Below, one piece after another: positions 14,492 through 21,846 of a stretch of DNA of 38,291 nucleotides; position 1 is the first letter of the stretch, and every line of letters begins with the position of its first letter. Made by a program: the position numbers and the translations under genes. The notes beneath the pieces were generated by a model. It ran no database searches and was not told the origin of the DNA. It was given only the letters and a program-made list of their open reading frames with translations. The DNA is from CAKUFA01 sp963646285 (lineage in GTDB: Bacteria; Bacillota; Clostridia; Christensenellales; Aristaeellaceae), in assembly GCA_963646285.1 (NCBI GenBank), contig CAVIWF010000022.1, positions 1 through 38,291 on the forward strand, given 5' to 3'.

Positions 14492-16794
14492 CAGGCAAGC
14501 ACCCCCTTCAGGGAACGGATCAGCTGACGCTCAGCCGCCGAATAGGCCGCCGTGCCGATGGCCTTGGCATCCGATCCGGAAGCCGTCACCTGAATGGTTA
14601 CCGGAGCGGAAATATTGTAGCTGTTGGAGATGCTGGAGCTGCCTGCCATGGCGGAAATGGAGGCGGCAGAGCTGCCAACCGTGCCCTCCATGCCCAGCCC
14701 CAAATCCTTCATCAGCTGATTGGTGGCCACGCCGCCCATTTCGCTGAACATTTGCTTGATCAGGGACAGGGCTCTTGCAGGCTTGTTCAGGGGGATGATG
14801 TATTCCGTACCCCCGTCTTCTGCCACTTCCGTGGTAATGGGATGATTGTACCGGCCGCCCCAGGCGTTGCCGAATGTGGCACCCACGCTGCCCCCATGCT
14901 TGGAACCTACGGACACTTCCACCTTTTTGCCGCTGCTGTCTACCTGTTGCTGCACTTGCTTGATCACGTTGGTGCCTGCATCAGACGGAACAGTAGGTTC
15001 CCCGGTTTCCCAGGTCAATTCGCTTGTGCCGGAAAGGGCATCCTGCACGGATTGCTGAAAGGAGGCTGTGTTCACGTTGGCATTTCGTTCGGTGACAAGG
15101 CTCTGAACGTCTGGATTGTACAGGGGATTGTCCAGAAAGCCCTGCATCATGGCAATGGTATCCGCTTCTGTGTCGCTGCCCTGCTGGAATTTACCCAGCA
15201 AGCCGGATTTCCGCCCGCTGTTCCATTTGCCCTTGGATTCATTGACGGCATTATACCAATACATCATTTCATCCATGGTGGTTGCATTGTTGAAGTTCTG
15301 CATGAGCTGCTGATACATCTTGGTGGAATCGGTGCCGGGGCTCATGCCTTCGCCAAACTCGAAGAAATCGGCTGTCCCAAGTTCCGACCGTTTCTTGTCA
15401 ACCTTCGTCCGTTCAGGGTCTCGTGCTGCTGCATAGGCTGCACTATCCGTCATGTAGAGTTGTAGAGCTTCCTCGTTGGTCAGCTTCTTGCCGGTTTCCG
15501 AATCATACAGATAGCCGTTTTCTTCCATGTCCTGCTTTACAAAGTCCATCATTTCATCGGAACCCAAACCAAGGAAGTTCTTCAGCCAATCCGGCCAGCT
15601 GTTGATCCAGTCCGACCACCAATTCATGAAGGGCAGGAAAAGACTATCCGAAAGCCCGGAGAAGGCATTCTGGATAGCACTGACAATGGCCATGGCCAGA
15701 TTATCACAAGCATCCAAAAAGGATTCGTTGGTCAGCAGGGAAACAAGAGCTTCGATCAGCAGAACACCAATGTCAACAACGCCTTTGATGGCTTCGCCAA
15801 GGAATTCTGCAATCTTCGTGCCTGCGCTGATGATGTCTTCCTTGTTGTTCTCTACCCATGCTTCAAGGTCAATCGAAAAACTGCTAATGCCTGCGCCCAG
15901 GGCGGTCGTGACTTTTTCCACGACTTTGGACATTTTATCGGGGTCGTCACTATCAAGAATTTCCCAAATCCCCCCGAAGGCCACGTTCACCTTTTCCCCT
16001 TCCGGGGCGGTCTTGTTCCACTGAAAGTTCTCGTAGTCGTCAATCAATCCGCCAATGGCGGTGATAACGGCCATGATCTGCCCCAAGGGTCCCGACTTCA
16101 GCAGGGCGAACACGCCCACAATGGCCGTGCCTGCCGCCTTAATGCCGCTGGGCAGCTTGTGAATCCACTCGGCGATCTTCACCCCCAGCTCCACAATGCC
16201 CAGAAGTCCCTTGGAGAAGGCGGTCATGTAAGCGGCAATCTTGGAGGAAAAGCCGTTCATGTCCTTGCGGATAAAGTCGCTGATCTTCTTCAGGTACTCG
16301 GTAATGCGCTGAATGGGCTCTTGCAGGTTGGCCAGAATGTGATAATTGATCCACTGGGTGGCGTAGGAAATGACGCTCTTCAGCTCGTAAAAAGCCCCCT
16401 GCAGCTGGCTGATCATGGCCATGGCACCCTTCATATCCGGCAGGGCAAGGGACTTGTTCACCTTCACAATGTCGCTGTAGATGGTCTTCAGGGCAGGGTC
16501 TTTGGATACCTCGGACATGGTTTTCCCCATGGCCTTCAAGGCGTTCTGTTCCGCCCGGACGGTTTCAAGGGACTTGTTCTGGGTCCGTGCCAGGGCGGCA
16601 AAGCTCTGTTCTGCCTCCACGTTGGTCTTGATGAAGTTGTACATGGCCTTGCCGGCAGCCACCAAAGCCGTGCCGAATGCGGCGGTCTTCAGGGTGCCGG
16701 AGTTCAGGAAGTTCATCACCTTGTTGACGTTAGACCAGTCGGCCTTCACGCCCAGGCTGATCAGATATTCCTGCATTGCAGCCCCGCTCGCCAT
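14491..16794 (-). CDS. Tape measure protein
   Basis: 767 residues from the ATG with AGGAGG eight bases upstream. The N-terminal 150 residues are helical (AEQSFAALARTQNKSLETVRAEQNALKAMGKTM), followed by hydrophobic helices around 215-260 and 300-390 (VGVFALLKSGPLGQIMAVITAIGGL, GVLLIEALVSLL). The C-terminus has the usual tape-measure sequence around RYNHPITTEVAEDGGTEYIIPLNK near residue 660. It sets tail length and spans the tube. At this length a tail of roughly 110 nm would be expected from the rule of about 0.15 nm per residue. Confidence 0.9.
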   Translation of the reverse strand: MASGAAMQEYLISLGVKADWSNVNKVMNFLNSGTLKTAAFGTALVAAGKAMYNFIKTNVEAEQSFAALARTQNKSLETVRAEQNALKAMGKTMSEVSKDPALKTIYSDIVKVNKSLALPDMKGAMAMISQLQGAFYELKSVISYATQWINYHILANLQEPIQRITEYLKKISDFIRKDMNGFSSKIAAYMTAFSKGLLGIVELGVKIAEWIHKLPSGIKAAGTAIVGVFALLKSGPLGQIMAVITAIGGLIDDYENFQWNKTAPEGEKVNVAFGGIWEILDSDDPDKMSKVVEKVTTALGAGISSFSIDLEAWVENNKEDIISAGTKIAEFLGEAIKGVVDIGVLLIEALVSLLTNESFLDACDNLAMAIVSAIQNAFSGLSDSLFLPFMNWWSDWINSWPDWLKNFLGLGSDEMMDFVKQDMEENGYLYDSETGKKLTNEEALQLYMTDSAAYAAARDPERTKVDKKRSELGTADFFEFGEGMSPGTDSTKMYQQLMQNFNNATTMDEMMYWYNAVNESKGKWNSGRKSGLLGKFQQGSDTEADTIAMMQGFLDNPLYNPDVQSLVTERNANVNTASFQQSVQDALSGTSELTWETGEPTVPSDAGTNVIKQVQQQVDSSGKKVEVSVGSKHGGSVGATFGNAWGGRYNHPITTEVAEDGGTEYIIPLNKPARALSLIKQMFSEMGGVATNQLMKDLGLGMEGTVGSSAASISAMAGSSSISNSYNISAPVTIQVTASGSDAKAIGTAAYSAAERQLIRSLKGVLA

Positions 16795-16820
16795 ATGCGT
16801 CACCTCCTAGAAATGGGTAC

Positions 16821-16849
16821 AAAAAAGGAACGGGGCGGATGCCCGTTCC
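16821..16849 (-). terminator. Terminator just upstream of the tape measure gene
   Basis: On the minus strand GGAACGGG pairs with CCCGTTCC across a short loop and leads into six T's and GTACCC, then AGGAGG of the tape measure. The stem is unrelated to those of family A, but the TTTTTTGTACCC end is identical. Confidence 0.8.
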
Positions 16850-16871
16850 GGGGTGGGGAATAAGAATGTTG

Positions 16872-16899
16872 TTGTCTTGACATACCCTATTGAATAGGG
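16872..16899 (+). repeat. Left copy of a 28-bp direct repeat flanking the HigBA/B3 segment
   Basis: The 28 bases from TTGTCTTGACA to TGAATAGGG recur at 17927..17954 with one mismatch, in the same orientation, 1055 bases apart. Genes at both inner borders lose their 5' ends exactly at these copies: the HigB-like gene here and the metallopeptidase B3 there. Confidence 0.85.
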
Positions 16900-16905
16900 T
16901 ATACT
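16877..16905 (+). promoter_or_regulatory. Consensus promoter with palindromic operator of the HigA-like gene
   Basis: TTGACA, 17 bases, TATACT. The spacer is almost wholly filled by a 21-bp palindrome (ATACCCTATT-G-AATAGGGTAT, 16882..16902) that overlaps the -10 box. This is the expected layout for autorepression by the downstream XRE antitoxin. Confidence 0.8.
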
Positions 16906-16906
16906 G

Positions 16907-17128
16907 TGCATCCGCAAGGTTCGCTTTGCTTACGAAAACAGAGGGAAAAGCGGCAGCGTCCGGGTGATTTACATCGACTTTGAAGTTTATGAGAAGATCT
17001 TTCTGCTGACGGCCTTTGCGAAGGCGGATCAGGCGAACCTGACGGCCAAAGAACGGAACGATCTGCACGGGCTGGTGGAAATCTTGGAGCTTGACCTTGA
17101 ACGAAAGGAAGGGTGGAAGCATGTCTGA
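16907..17128 (+). pseudogene. 5'-truncated HigB/RelE-type toxin
   Basis: An open frame without start codon encodes about 73 residues, IRKVRFAYENRGKSGSVRV, IYIDFEVYEKIFLLTAFAK, ADQANLTAKERNDLHGLVEI, then LELDLERKEGWKHV and a stop. This is the C-terminal two thirds of the HigB/RelE-like family (RGKSG-R-IY, IFLLTAF-K, DL-ERN-L). The N-terminal third is missing and the promoter-operator has been joined straight to the remainder. Without a start codon or the N-terminal strand it should be inactive. Confidence 0.8.
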
Positions 17129-17423
17129 AATGTTTAACGATATTGCCCAGGGCTTGAAGGAAGCCATTGCCTACGAAGAAGGCAGACTGCCTGCCCAGAC
17201 GGTGCGCCTGTCCAGGGAAATCCCTGCGCCGCCGGAATGGTCAGCCCAGGAAATCAAGGCCTTGCGGCTGAACCTGCCCATGAGTCAGCGGAGCTTTGCC
17301 GCCTTCATGGGGGTATCCGTGAAGACGGTTGAAGCCTGGGAGAGCGGCAGGAACCGCCCCAACGGCAGTGCGGCAAGGCTGATGGAGCTGGTCGCCAAGG
17401 ATCATCATGCGGCAGTGCTGTGA
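17121..17423 (+). CDS. higA: HigA-type XRE antitoxin
   Basis: 100 residues from the ATG that overlaps the end of the toxin remnant. The C-terminal half is an XRE/NadS-type helix-turn-helix: LRLNLPMSQRSFAAFMGVSVKTVEAWESGRNRPNG, preceded by a linker typical of HigA proteins encoded after the toxin. It probably binds the 21-bp palindrome in its own promoter. It lies on the plus strand, opposite to all surrounding phage genes. With the toxin broken it is an orphan antitoxin. Confidence 0.85.
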   Translation: MSEMFNDIAQGLKEAIAYEEGRLPAQTVRLSREIPAPPEWSAQEIKALRLNLPMSQRSFAAFMGVSVKTVEAWESGRNRPNGSAARLMELVAKDHHAAVL

Positions 17424-17481
17424 AAGGCACTGCTTTTTGATTGCCTCGTTCATCAGTCTTCACCCCGTCCAGAAAGCCCCG

Positions 17482-17712
17482 TCAGGACCGCTCTACGCCG
17501 CGGCGGCACTTGTCTTCGTAGATTTCCCTTTGCTTTTTGCACCATGCACGCAGCTCAGGAGAACCGTAAGCGTTGCGGAGGGCTCTTAACTCTGCAACGA
17601 ACGCTTTGGGTGATATTTTTCCATCAGGATGCCTTGCAGCCATGATGTCCAACAGCTTATCGTCTTCTTCCTTCAGGTGCTTAGGCATCATAGCCATGCG
17701 ATATTTCACCAT
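17482..17712 (-). CDS. Family B partner (putative immunity) of truncated cassette B3
   Basis: 76 residues; start codon directly after the stop of the truncated metallopeptidase. MVKYRMAMMPKHLKEEDDKL, AARHPDGKIS, GSPELRAWCKK and the end CRRGVERS are shared with 10306..10536 and 18390..18623. Its effector has lost its catalytic part, so this is an orphan immunity gene, the expected state in loci where foreign toxins must still be resisted. Confidence 0.65.
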   Translation of the reverse strand: MVKYRMAMMPKHLKEEDDKLLDIMAARHPDGKISPKAFVAELRALRNAYGSPELRAWCKKQREIYEDKCRRGVERS

Positions 17713-17940
17713 TTACGTTTCCTCCTTCAGATAGCCTTTTTTCTTGCACTGGTTAATGATCGCTTCCAGCACACCGTTTGAATGGACGGAATCTTTGTCC
17801 GTCACCATCTTCTCGATCGCATAAGCAACAACCTCTTCAGGGTCATAGATGGTACCCATTTCACCGCCAACAAACTTTAATAACAACTGCTGAGTTTTGA
17901 AGTCCTGCTGCCTGTACGGATTGTTCTTGTCTTGACACAC
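17713..17940 (-). pseudogene. C-terminal fragment of a family B metallopeptidase effector (B3)
   Basis: About 71 residues homologous to the end of effector B2 (DKNNPYRQQDFKTQQLLLKF through INQCKKKGYLKEET). The frame ends where the sequence runs into the right 28-bp repeat, exactly at the RDK-NPYR point that is also the divergence point between B1 and B2. The HExxH domain and cassette N-terminus are absent. Confidence 0.8.
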
Positions 17941-17954
17941 CCTATTGAATAGGG
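17927..17954 (+). repeat. Right copy of the 28-bp direct repeat
   Basis: One mismatch to 16872..16899 (C for T after TTGACA). Here the -10 position reads GATGTA, so the promoter is not preserved and the palindrome is broken at its ends. Confidence 0.8.
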
Positions 17955-17969
17955 GATGTAGTTAAAGCA

Positions 17970-18131
17970 TTATGAAAGCACCCGCAGAATCTGTTCATCG
18001 CTGATTTCGTCTGTGTAAGTGTCATCATCTTTGTTAATATCCGCAATATAGTAACCATCGCCGAAAACTTCGACAATGATTGCTTTCGTGCCATCTTTAA
18101 GCAAAACCCAATCGTACTGTTCAAGTTTCAT
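17970..18131 (-). CDS. 53-residue SH3-like small protein in cassette B2
   Basis: A small gene starting 15 bases after the previous stop. The product (MKLEQYDWVLLKDGTKAIIV, EVFGDGYYIADINKDD, DTYTDEISDEQILRVLS) has the strand pattern of small SH3-like barrels such as DUF4926, with the D-Y/W-V-L-L-K-D start and a DGYYIAD turn. Proteins of this shape are often found as accessory or immunity genes after phage-encoded toxins. It closes the cassette B2 operon. Confidence 0.55.
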   Translation of the reverse strand: MKLEQYDWVLLKDGTKAIIVEVFGDGYYIADINKDDDTYTDEISDEQILRVLS

Positions 18132-18145
18132 TGTGTTGCCCCGCA

Positions 18146-18361
18146 TTACAAATACTCTTTGCCCAAATCCATATCCAGCCCAAAGTCTGCCGGGTTATAG
18201 TCTTCTTGAAACAAGGTGTTCTTGATGGTATTCAGCACCATGTCGTAGGCGGCCTTGGTGCCCTGAAAATACCGGTCTTTGGGATGCGCTTCGGATACCT
18301 CTACGGCTTCGTCTGCATCCTCCACAAGCCTTTTGATGATCACATCCAATACTTCATCCAT
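18146..18361 (-). CDS. 71-residue helical acidic protein in cassette B2
   Basis: No recognised family. Acidic, probably all-helical, with VIIKRLVEDADEAVEVSE and YDMVLNTIKNTLFQED, ending FGLDMDLGKEYL. It follows the 77-residue partner by 28 bases and precedes the SH3-like gene. The order effector, partner, then two more small genes resembles immunity arrays. An alternative is a stray phage regulator. Confidence 0.5.
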   Translation of the reverse strand: MDEVLDVIIKRLVEDADEAVEVSEAHPKDRYFQGTKAAYDMVLNTIKNTLFQEDYNPADFGLDMDLGKEYL

Positions 18362-18389
18362 CAGTCTTCACCCCTTCCGGAAAGCCCCG

Positions 18390-18623
18390 TTAGGAACGCT
18401 CTACGCCGCGGCGGCACCTGTCTTCGTAGATTTCATCCTGCCTCTTGAACCATGCGTTCAGCTCTGGTGAACCGTACTTTTTACGAAGGGCTTCCAACTC
18501 TGAAAAAAATGCCTTGGACGGGATCTCTTCATCAGGATCATGCCTTGAAGCCATAATTGCCCAAATCCTATCGTTCTCTTCTTTTAAGTGTTTGGGCATC
18601 ATAGCCATGCGATATTTCACCAT
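18390..18623 (-). CDS. Family B partner (putative immunity) of metallopeptidase effector 2
   Basis: 77 residues, starting at the base after the effector stop. It shares MVKYRMAMMPKHLKEE, AFFSELEALRKKYGSPEL and the RCRRGVERS end with the other family B partners, but has HDPDEEIPS in place of HPDGKIS and loses the AWCK cysteine (AWFK). The changes sit in the middle helix pair, the likely specificity region if this family binds the variable C-terminus of the effector. Confidence 0.65.
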   Translation of the reverse strand: MVKYRMAMMPKHLKEENDRIWAIMASRHDPDEEIPSKAFFSELEALRKKYGSPELNAWFKRQDEIYEDRCRRGVERS

Positions 18624-19454
18624 TTACGTTTCCTCCTTCAGATAGCCTTTTTTCTTGCACTGGTTAATAATCGCTTCCAGTACACCGTTTGAACGGACAG
18701 AATCTTTGTCTGTCACCGCTCGTTCAATGGCATAAGCAACAACTTCTTCAGGGTCTCCAATGTTGCTTTCTTTGCCAAGGACAAATTGCAACAATAATTG
18801 GCGTGTTTTGAAATCCTGTAACCTATACGGGTTGTTCTTATCCCGCCATACAGCAGTCATGATCTTCTTCGCATCCATGCCCCCACGGTACTGCATGTGA
18901 TGGGTCAATTCATGCACAGTCGTAGCGTAAAACTCCATGCTGTCCGCTGCCTTTGAGCAACGATCAGGGTCGAAGGTAATGGAGACTTTTTTCGGGTCAT
19001 ATTCACCGTAAGCATCGTTCAGTTTCTTACAGGTCACTGATTGCAGCCTGATCTTCTTCCCAAACAGCCTTTCCGCCGTATCGAAGCCGTGGACAACCGT
19101 CTGCTTGGCTTCCAAAGGGAGCTTCTGAAAGAACCCGCTGAGGCTGCACTTGCCGCTGACATCGGTGAAGTATGCATCCACGTCCTTGTCCGTCAAAGCC
19201 TTGTACCTCTCGGGCAGGGTGTACTTCTTGCCCTCTTCTATTATACCATGTTCGGCAGGTTTTTTCAGCGGTTTCGTGGATTTTTCCTCAGCAGAAGAAC
19301 CGCCGCCACCTTCTGTGGCTGCAAACTTCCCATCCTTATCCCGCTTGTGCTCCGACTCTTCCCATGCATCCATGGTCATAGATGGATATATCCGATAAAT
19401 CAGGCGAACAATGACTTCCGCCAGCATGCGCCATTGCCTTTTCGTCAATCTCAT
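18624..19454 (-). CDS. Family B effector 2, HExxH metallopeptidase-like toxin
   Basis: 276 residues from ATG with GGGAGG upstream. Architecture as in effector B1: amphipathic N-terminal helix, cassette motif HKRDKDGKF, flexible linker, zincin-like domain with HELTH at 181-185. It differs from B1 by only three substitutions over residues 1-206, but the following 70 residues (PYRLQDFKTRQLLL, NIGDPEEVVAYAIERAV, INQCKKKGYLKEET) are a different, related tail. The near identity of the DNA with 10990..11616 means a recent copy or gene conversion. It lies between tail chaperone and tape measure genes. Confidence 0.75.
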   Translation of the reverse strand: MRLTKRQWRMLAEVIVRLIYRIYPSMTMDAWEESEHKRDKDGKFAATEGGGGSSAEEKSTKPLKKPAEHGIIEEGKKYTLPERYKALTDKDVDAYFTDVSGKCSLSGFFQKLPLEAKQTVVHGFDTAERLFGKKIRLQSVTCKKLNDAYGEYDPKKVSITFDPDRCSKAADSMEFYATTVHELTHHMQYRGGMDAKKIMTAVWRDKNNPYRLQDFKTRQLLLQFVLGKESNIGDPEEVVAYAIERAVTDKDSVRSNGVLEAIINQCKKKGYLKEET

Positions 19455-19470
19455 ACCACACCTCCCGGCT

Positions 19471-19796
19471 TTACTTCTTCATCATCGCATCCCGTGCTCT
19501 TTTCTCGTTCTCCGCCCGGACGGTGAGCATTTCCAGCACGTCCCACAGGTCGTCAAGACAATAGGTGCCGTCCCACAGCTCATGCTGCTGCCAGCATCCG
19601 GCGTTCACCGGGGCAAAGCAGCTTTCGTCAATGTTTACCGGGTGGGCGACTTCATACTCTGCCCCAGCAGGCTGAAAAGGGAGCCGCCTTCGCCGAAAAA
19701 ACCGCCGCAGTTGAACACGATGCAGTGATAGCACAGCATCAGACAGGTGGTCAGGTCATACTCAATGTCCTTGATCCCGTAGCTTTCCCCGGTCAT
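19471..19796 (-). CDS. Tail assembly chaperone remnant with -1 frameshift signal
   Basis: Two overlapping minus-strand frames. Frame 0 (19635..19796) encodes MTGESYGIKDIEYDLTTCL through FNCGGFF and stops after 53 residues. Frame -1 (ending 19471) continues as RRRRLPFQPAGAEYEV through DDLWDVLEMLTVRAENEKRA to the end, about 108 residues in all. They meet at the heptamer T-TTT-TTC (19695..19701), a perfect X-XXY-YYZ slippery site that shifts exactly into the second frame. Frameshifted chaperones directly upstream of the tape measure are a hallmark of tailed phages. The 5' part is cut at the island border: the ATG is directly preceded by a foreign terminator and has no ribosome site. A plain indel cannot be excluded. 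Confidence 0.55.
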
Positions 19797-19829
19797 GAAA
19801 AAACTCTCGGCCTTGTTAAAAGCCGAGAG
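19797..19829 (-). terminator. Rho-independent terminator at the left border of the transporter island
   Basis: On the minus strand CTCTCGGC pairs perfectly with GCCGAGAG around a 10-base loop and is followed by six T's. It lies 57 bases past the secreted-protein gene 19886..20275 and ends the minus operon. Phage sequence resumes at the next base. Confidence 0.9.
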
Positions 19830-19885
19830 CTCGTCTTGCAATCAAGAAGGCGGACGGGTGAATCCGCTTCACAATCAATAAGGAA

Positions 19886-20275
19886 TTAGCCTGCACCAAA
19901 GGAACCGGTAATCGTGCAGGTGGATATACTTGAATCAGGGCGTCCCTGGAGATAGATTCTTGTATTCTTGGCGATGTCCTCATCATAGTACATCATACGA
20001 CCGCTTGTAATGCGATCAAAGTACGAACGCGTTACAGCACTGCCCGTCGATGTTTTTCCTGCACGGAACACGCTGTTAACACTGCTTGTATTGCTTGTGA
20101 TATACAGCCGTGCACGGGTAGGATTGTCCTTACTCGTCGTATCAGAAGTAATCTGTTGATAAGTGTCCTTATCGCTGAATGTCATCGTGAAACGGGTGAA
20201 GTCAACTGCTGCATGAGCAATGACTCCCAATAGCAGAGACAAACAGAGAATAACACAAAACATGCTCTTCTTCAT
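19886..20275 (-). CDS. Small secreted protein of the minus operon
   Basis: 129 residues with a signal peptide (MKKSMFCVILCLSLLLGVIA, cleavage near AHA-AVDF) and no lipobox cysteine. The mature part is Thr/Ser-rich and probably beta-structured (FTMTFSDKDTYQQITSDT, RARLYITSNTSSVNSVF, CTITGSFGAG). It follows the ATPase gene by 39 bases, with AAGGAGAGG as ribosome site, and ends the operon. No family recognised. A secreted small protein encoded with an exporter could be its substrate or an extracytoplasmic accessory. Confidence 0.65.
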   Translation of the reverse strand: MKKSMFCVILCLSLLLGVIAHAAVDFTRFTMTFSDKDTYQQITSDTTSKDNPTRARLYITSNTSSVNSVFRAGKTSTGSAVTRSYFDRITSGRMMYYDEDIAKNTRIYLQGRPDSSISTCTITGSFGAG

Positions 20276-20314
20276 ACTGATCGAACCTCTCCTTTTCGTT
20301 TATTCAAAACAATG

Positions 20315-20971
20315 TCACCCCATCGTTTTGTTTCCATCTTGAATCAGGTTCCCTTCACGAATCCTGTATACTACATTACAAAGCTGCTCTACATCTTCTG
20401 CAATGTGTGTGGCAATGACCAGCGTTGTTCCTTCATTTGCGATGTTCCGAAAAAGTTTTCGCATTTCAGAAGATCCGCTTACATCCATATTGGACATGGG
20501 TTCGTCCAACAGGAGCAGCTTCGGGGCATCTAACATAGCCATGGCAATACTCAATCGCTGCTTCATTCCTGTGGAATATTGGGCTACCGGCTTTCGCTCA
20601 TCGGACTGTAAACCGACTTTTTGTAAAAGTGAGGATATTTGTGCATCGTCCGGCTTATGAAGCAGTGCAGACAATGCACGCATGTTTTCCCTGGCACTTT
20701 TGTGTAACAACAGTCCGGGTTGGTCGATAGCAATTCCTGTAGACGGGGCGAAATCGACATCCTTTCCGATCTGCTTATCAAACACCTCAACCGTTCCACT
20801 GGTAGGATGAATCAGTCCGGCAATGCATTTCAGAAGGACACTTTTTCCTGACCCATTTCGTCCAACTAAACCGTAGATCTGTCCTTCCGGCAACTCCAGC
20901 GATACATCATTCAAGACAACCTGCTCACCAAATTTCTTACTTAAACGACGAATCTTTACCGCATTTTTCAT
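20315..20971 (-). CDS. ABC transporter ATP-binding protein (ABC-2 exporter type), minus operon
   Basis: 218 residues from the ATG with GAGGAGG seven bases before and overlapping the permease stop (ATGA). Walker A GRNGSGKS near residue 38, signature YSTGMKQRLSIA near 135, Walker B KLLLLDEPMSNMD near 155, and switch His in IATHIAED. The closest general type is the antibiotic-peptide exporter/immunity ATPase (BcrA/LanF-like). It should energise the two permeases encoded just upstream. Paralogous to the ATPase at 29330..29971. Confidence 0.9.
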   Translation of the reverse strand: MKNAVKIRRLSKKFGEQVVLNDVSLELPEGQIYGLVGRNGSGKSVLLKCIAGLIHPTSGTVEVFDKQIGKDVDFAPSTGIAIDQPGLLLHKSARENMRALSALLHKPDDAQISSLLQKVGLQSDERKPVAQYSTGMKQRLSIAMAMLDAPKLLLLDEPMSNMDVSGSSEMRKLFRNIANEGTTLVIATHIAEDVEQLCNVVYRIREGNLIQDGNKTMG

Positions 20972-21846
20972 TCTGTAACCTCCTCGCAAAGGACAAAGTC
21001 AAACTTCTTTGCCTTTTTCATTCCCACAAAGAAGAGCAGGCAAATCACTAAAATGAGAATCGCATATGAATGCGCTAACGTTGGCAACGCAGAGTTCAGC
21101 TTCGTATTGGCGTGGGCGCATAACGAAGCGTGATAATGAGGAGAAAGTGTGTTAAAAATAGCGTATCCAATTTCTCCAGCTCCAAACATGGAAGCGCACC
21201 ACGAAATTGCATTCGAAACAATCAGGACGATAAAGCTGCCTGCTCGAACATACATCCGAACAACCAGAGCTGCCATTCCGTAAAAGCAATTTAGCAGCGT
21301 TAGAAGCAGAAGACTGTGCAATAATGCACCATAGGGCGTAAATGCTTTAACCACATAACTGTTCATCGTCAACTTCATTCGGGCAGGGTCAATGGCAATT
21401 CTGCCGCTGGTTGCAATCAGTTTGGCTGGTCTGCTCCATAGGTTTGAAAAGTCCAAGTCCGGCAGTGCGACTGCGGTGGATAGCAGGAAAACCACCACAG
21501 AGCAGATCAGTGATGCAGCAAACACATAAAGAGCCTGACCTGCAAACCATTTTTTTCTATCACCCTTAATGATAGCGTTCATGGTGAATTGATCGACAAT
21601 CGGTAGATCACAGAATAGAAGAATGATTGAGCAGCTGAAAATCAGCATGGAGAAGCGCCAATTTGTCAAAGCTACAAAAACTTCACCGATTTGTAAGGAT
21701 TCTCCCTGCACTCGGGCGTTCTCTACAAAAGGAAGCGCATATACCAGTATGATGCATCCAAGCATAGCAAACAGCATGATCATTCTTGGACTCTGTTGCC
21801 AGCGCTTGATGCATCGAAGCATTGTCTGTATGCTATACCGGCACAT
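20968..21846 (-). CDS. ABC-2 type permease B, minus operon
   Basis: 292 residues with about six membrane segments (around 23-40, 68-82, 106-128, 178-200, 205-225 and 262-280). A short motif IIKGDRKKWFAGQ follows the second segment and matches MIRCGKKPWYAAK in the permease at 27782..28630, showing the two are diverged duplicates. The large extracytoplasmic loop around 130-175 is specific to this copy. Coupled by a 4-base overlap to the ATPase gene and adjacent to permease A. Confidence 0.8.
   Translation of the reverse strand: MCRYSIQTMLRCIKRWQQSPRMIMLFAMLGCIILVYALPFVENARVQGESLQIGEVFVALTNWRFSMLIFSCSIILLFCDLPIVDQFTMNAIIKGDRKKWFAGQALYVFAASLICSVVVFLLSTAVALPDLDFSNLWSRPAKLIATSGRIAIDPARMKLTMNSYVVKAFTPYGALLHSLLLLTLLNCFYGMAALVVRMYVRAGSFIVLIVSNAISWCASMFGAGEIGYAIFNTLSPHYHASLCAHANTKLNSALPTLAHSYAILILVICLLFFVGMKKAKKFDFVLCEEVTE

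Larger units (their letters stand above)
1..19796 (-). mobile_element. Prophage remnant, late (tail/lysis) arm
   Basis: Contiguous minus-strand phage genes run from tail chaperone and tape measure through baseplate, fibre, endolysin and holin. The gene set and order match PBSX/Mu-like contractile-tail prophages, where tape measure precedes XkdS, XkdT, XkdU and the fibre. The hub, LysM and spike genes normally lying between the plug and XkdS are absent, and no capsid, sheath or tube gene is present. Several cargo cassettes interrupt the order. The element therefore cannot build a virion from what is seen here. The left end continues beyond the window; the right end is cut at about 19797 by the transporter island. 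Confidence 0.85.

Noticed and set aside
14482..15465. 327-codon plus-strand open frame opposite the tape measure
   Set aside because: It has no ribosome site and lies antisense to a tape measure gene with recognisable family sequence; it is a shadow of GC-rich codon use.
16877..17423. Functional HigBA toxin-antitoxin operon
   Set aside because: The toxin frame lacks a start codon and its N-terminal third, so only the antitoxin gene and promoter are intact.
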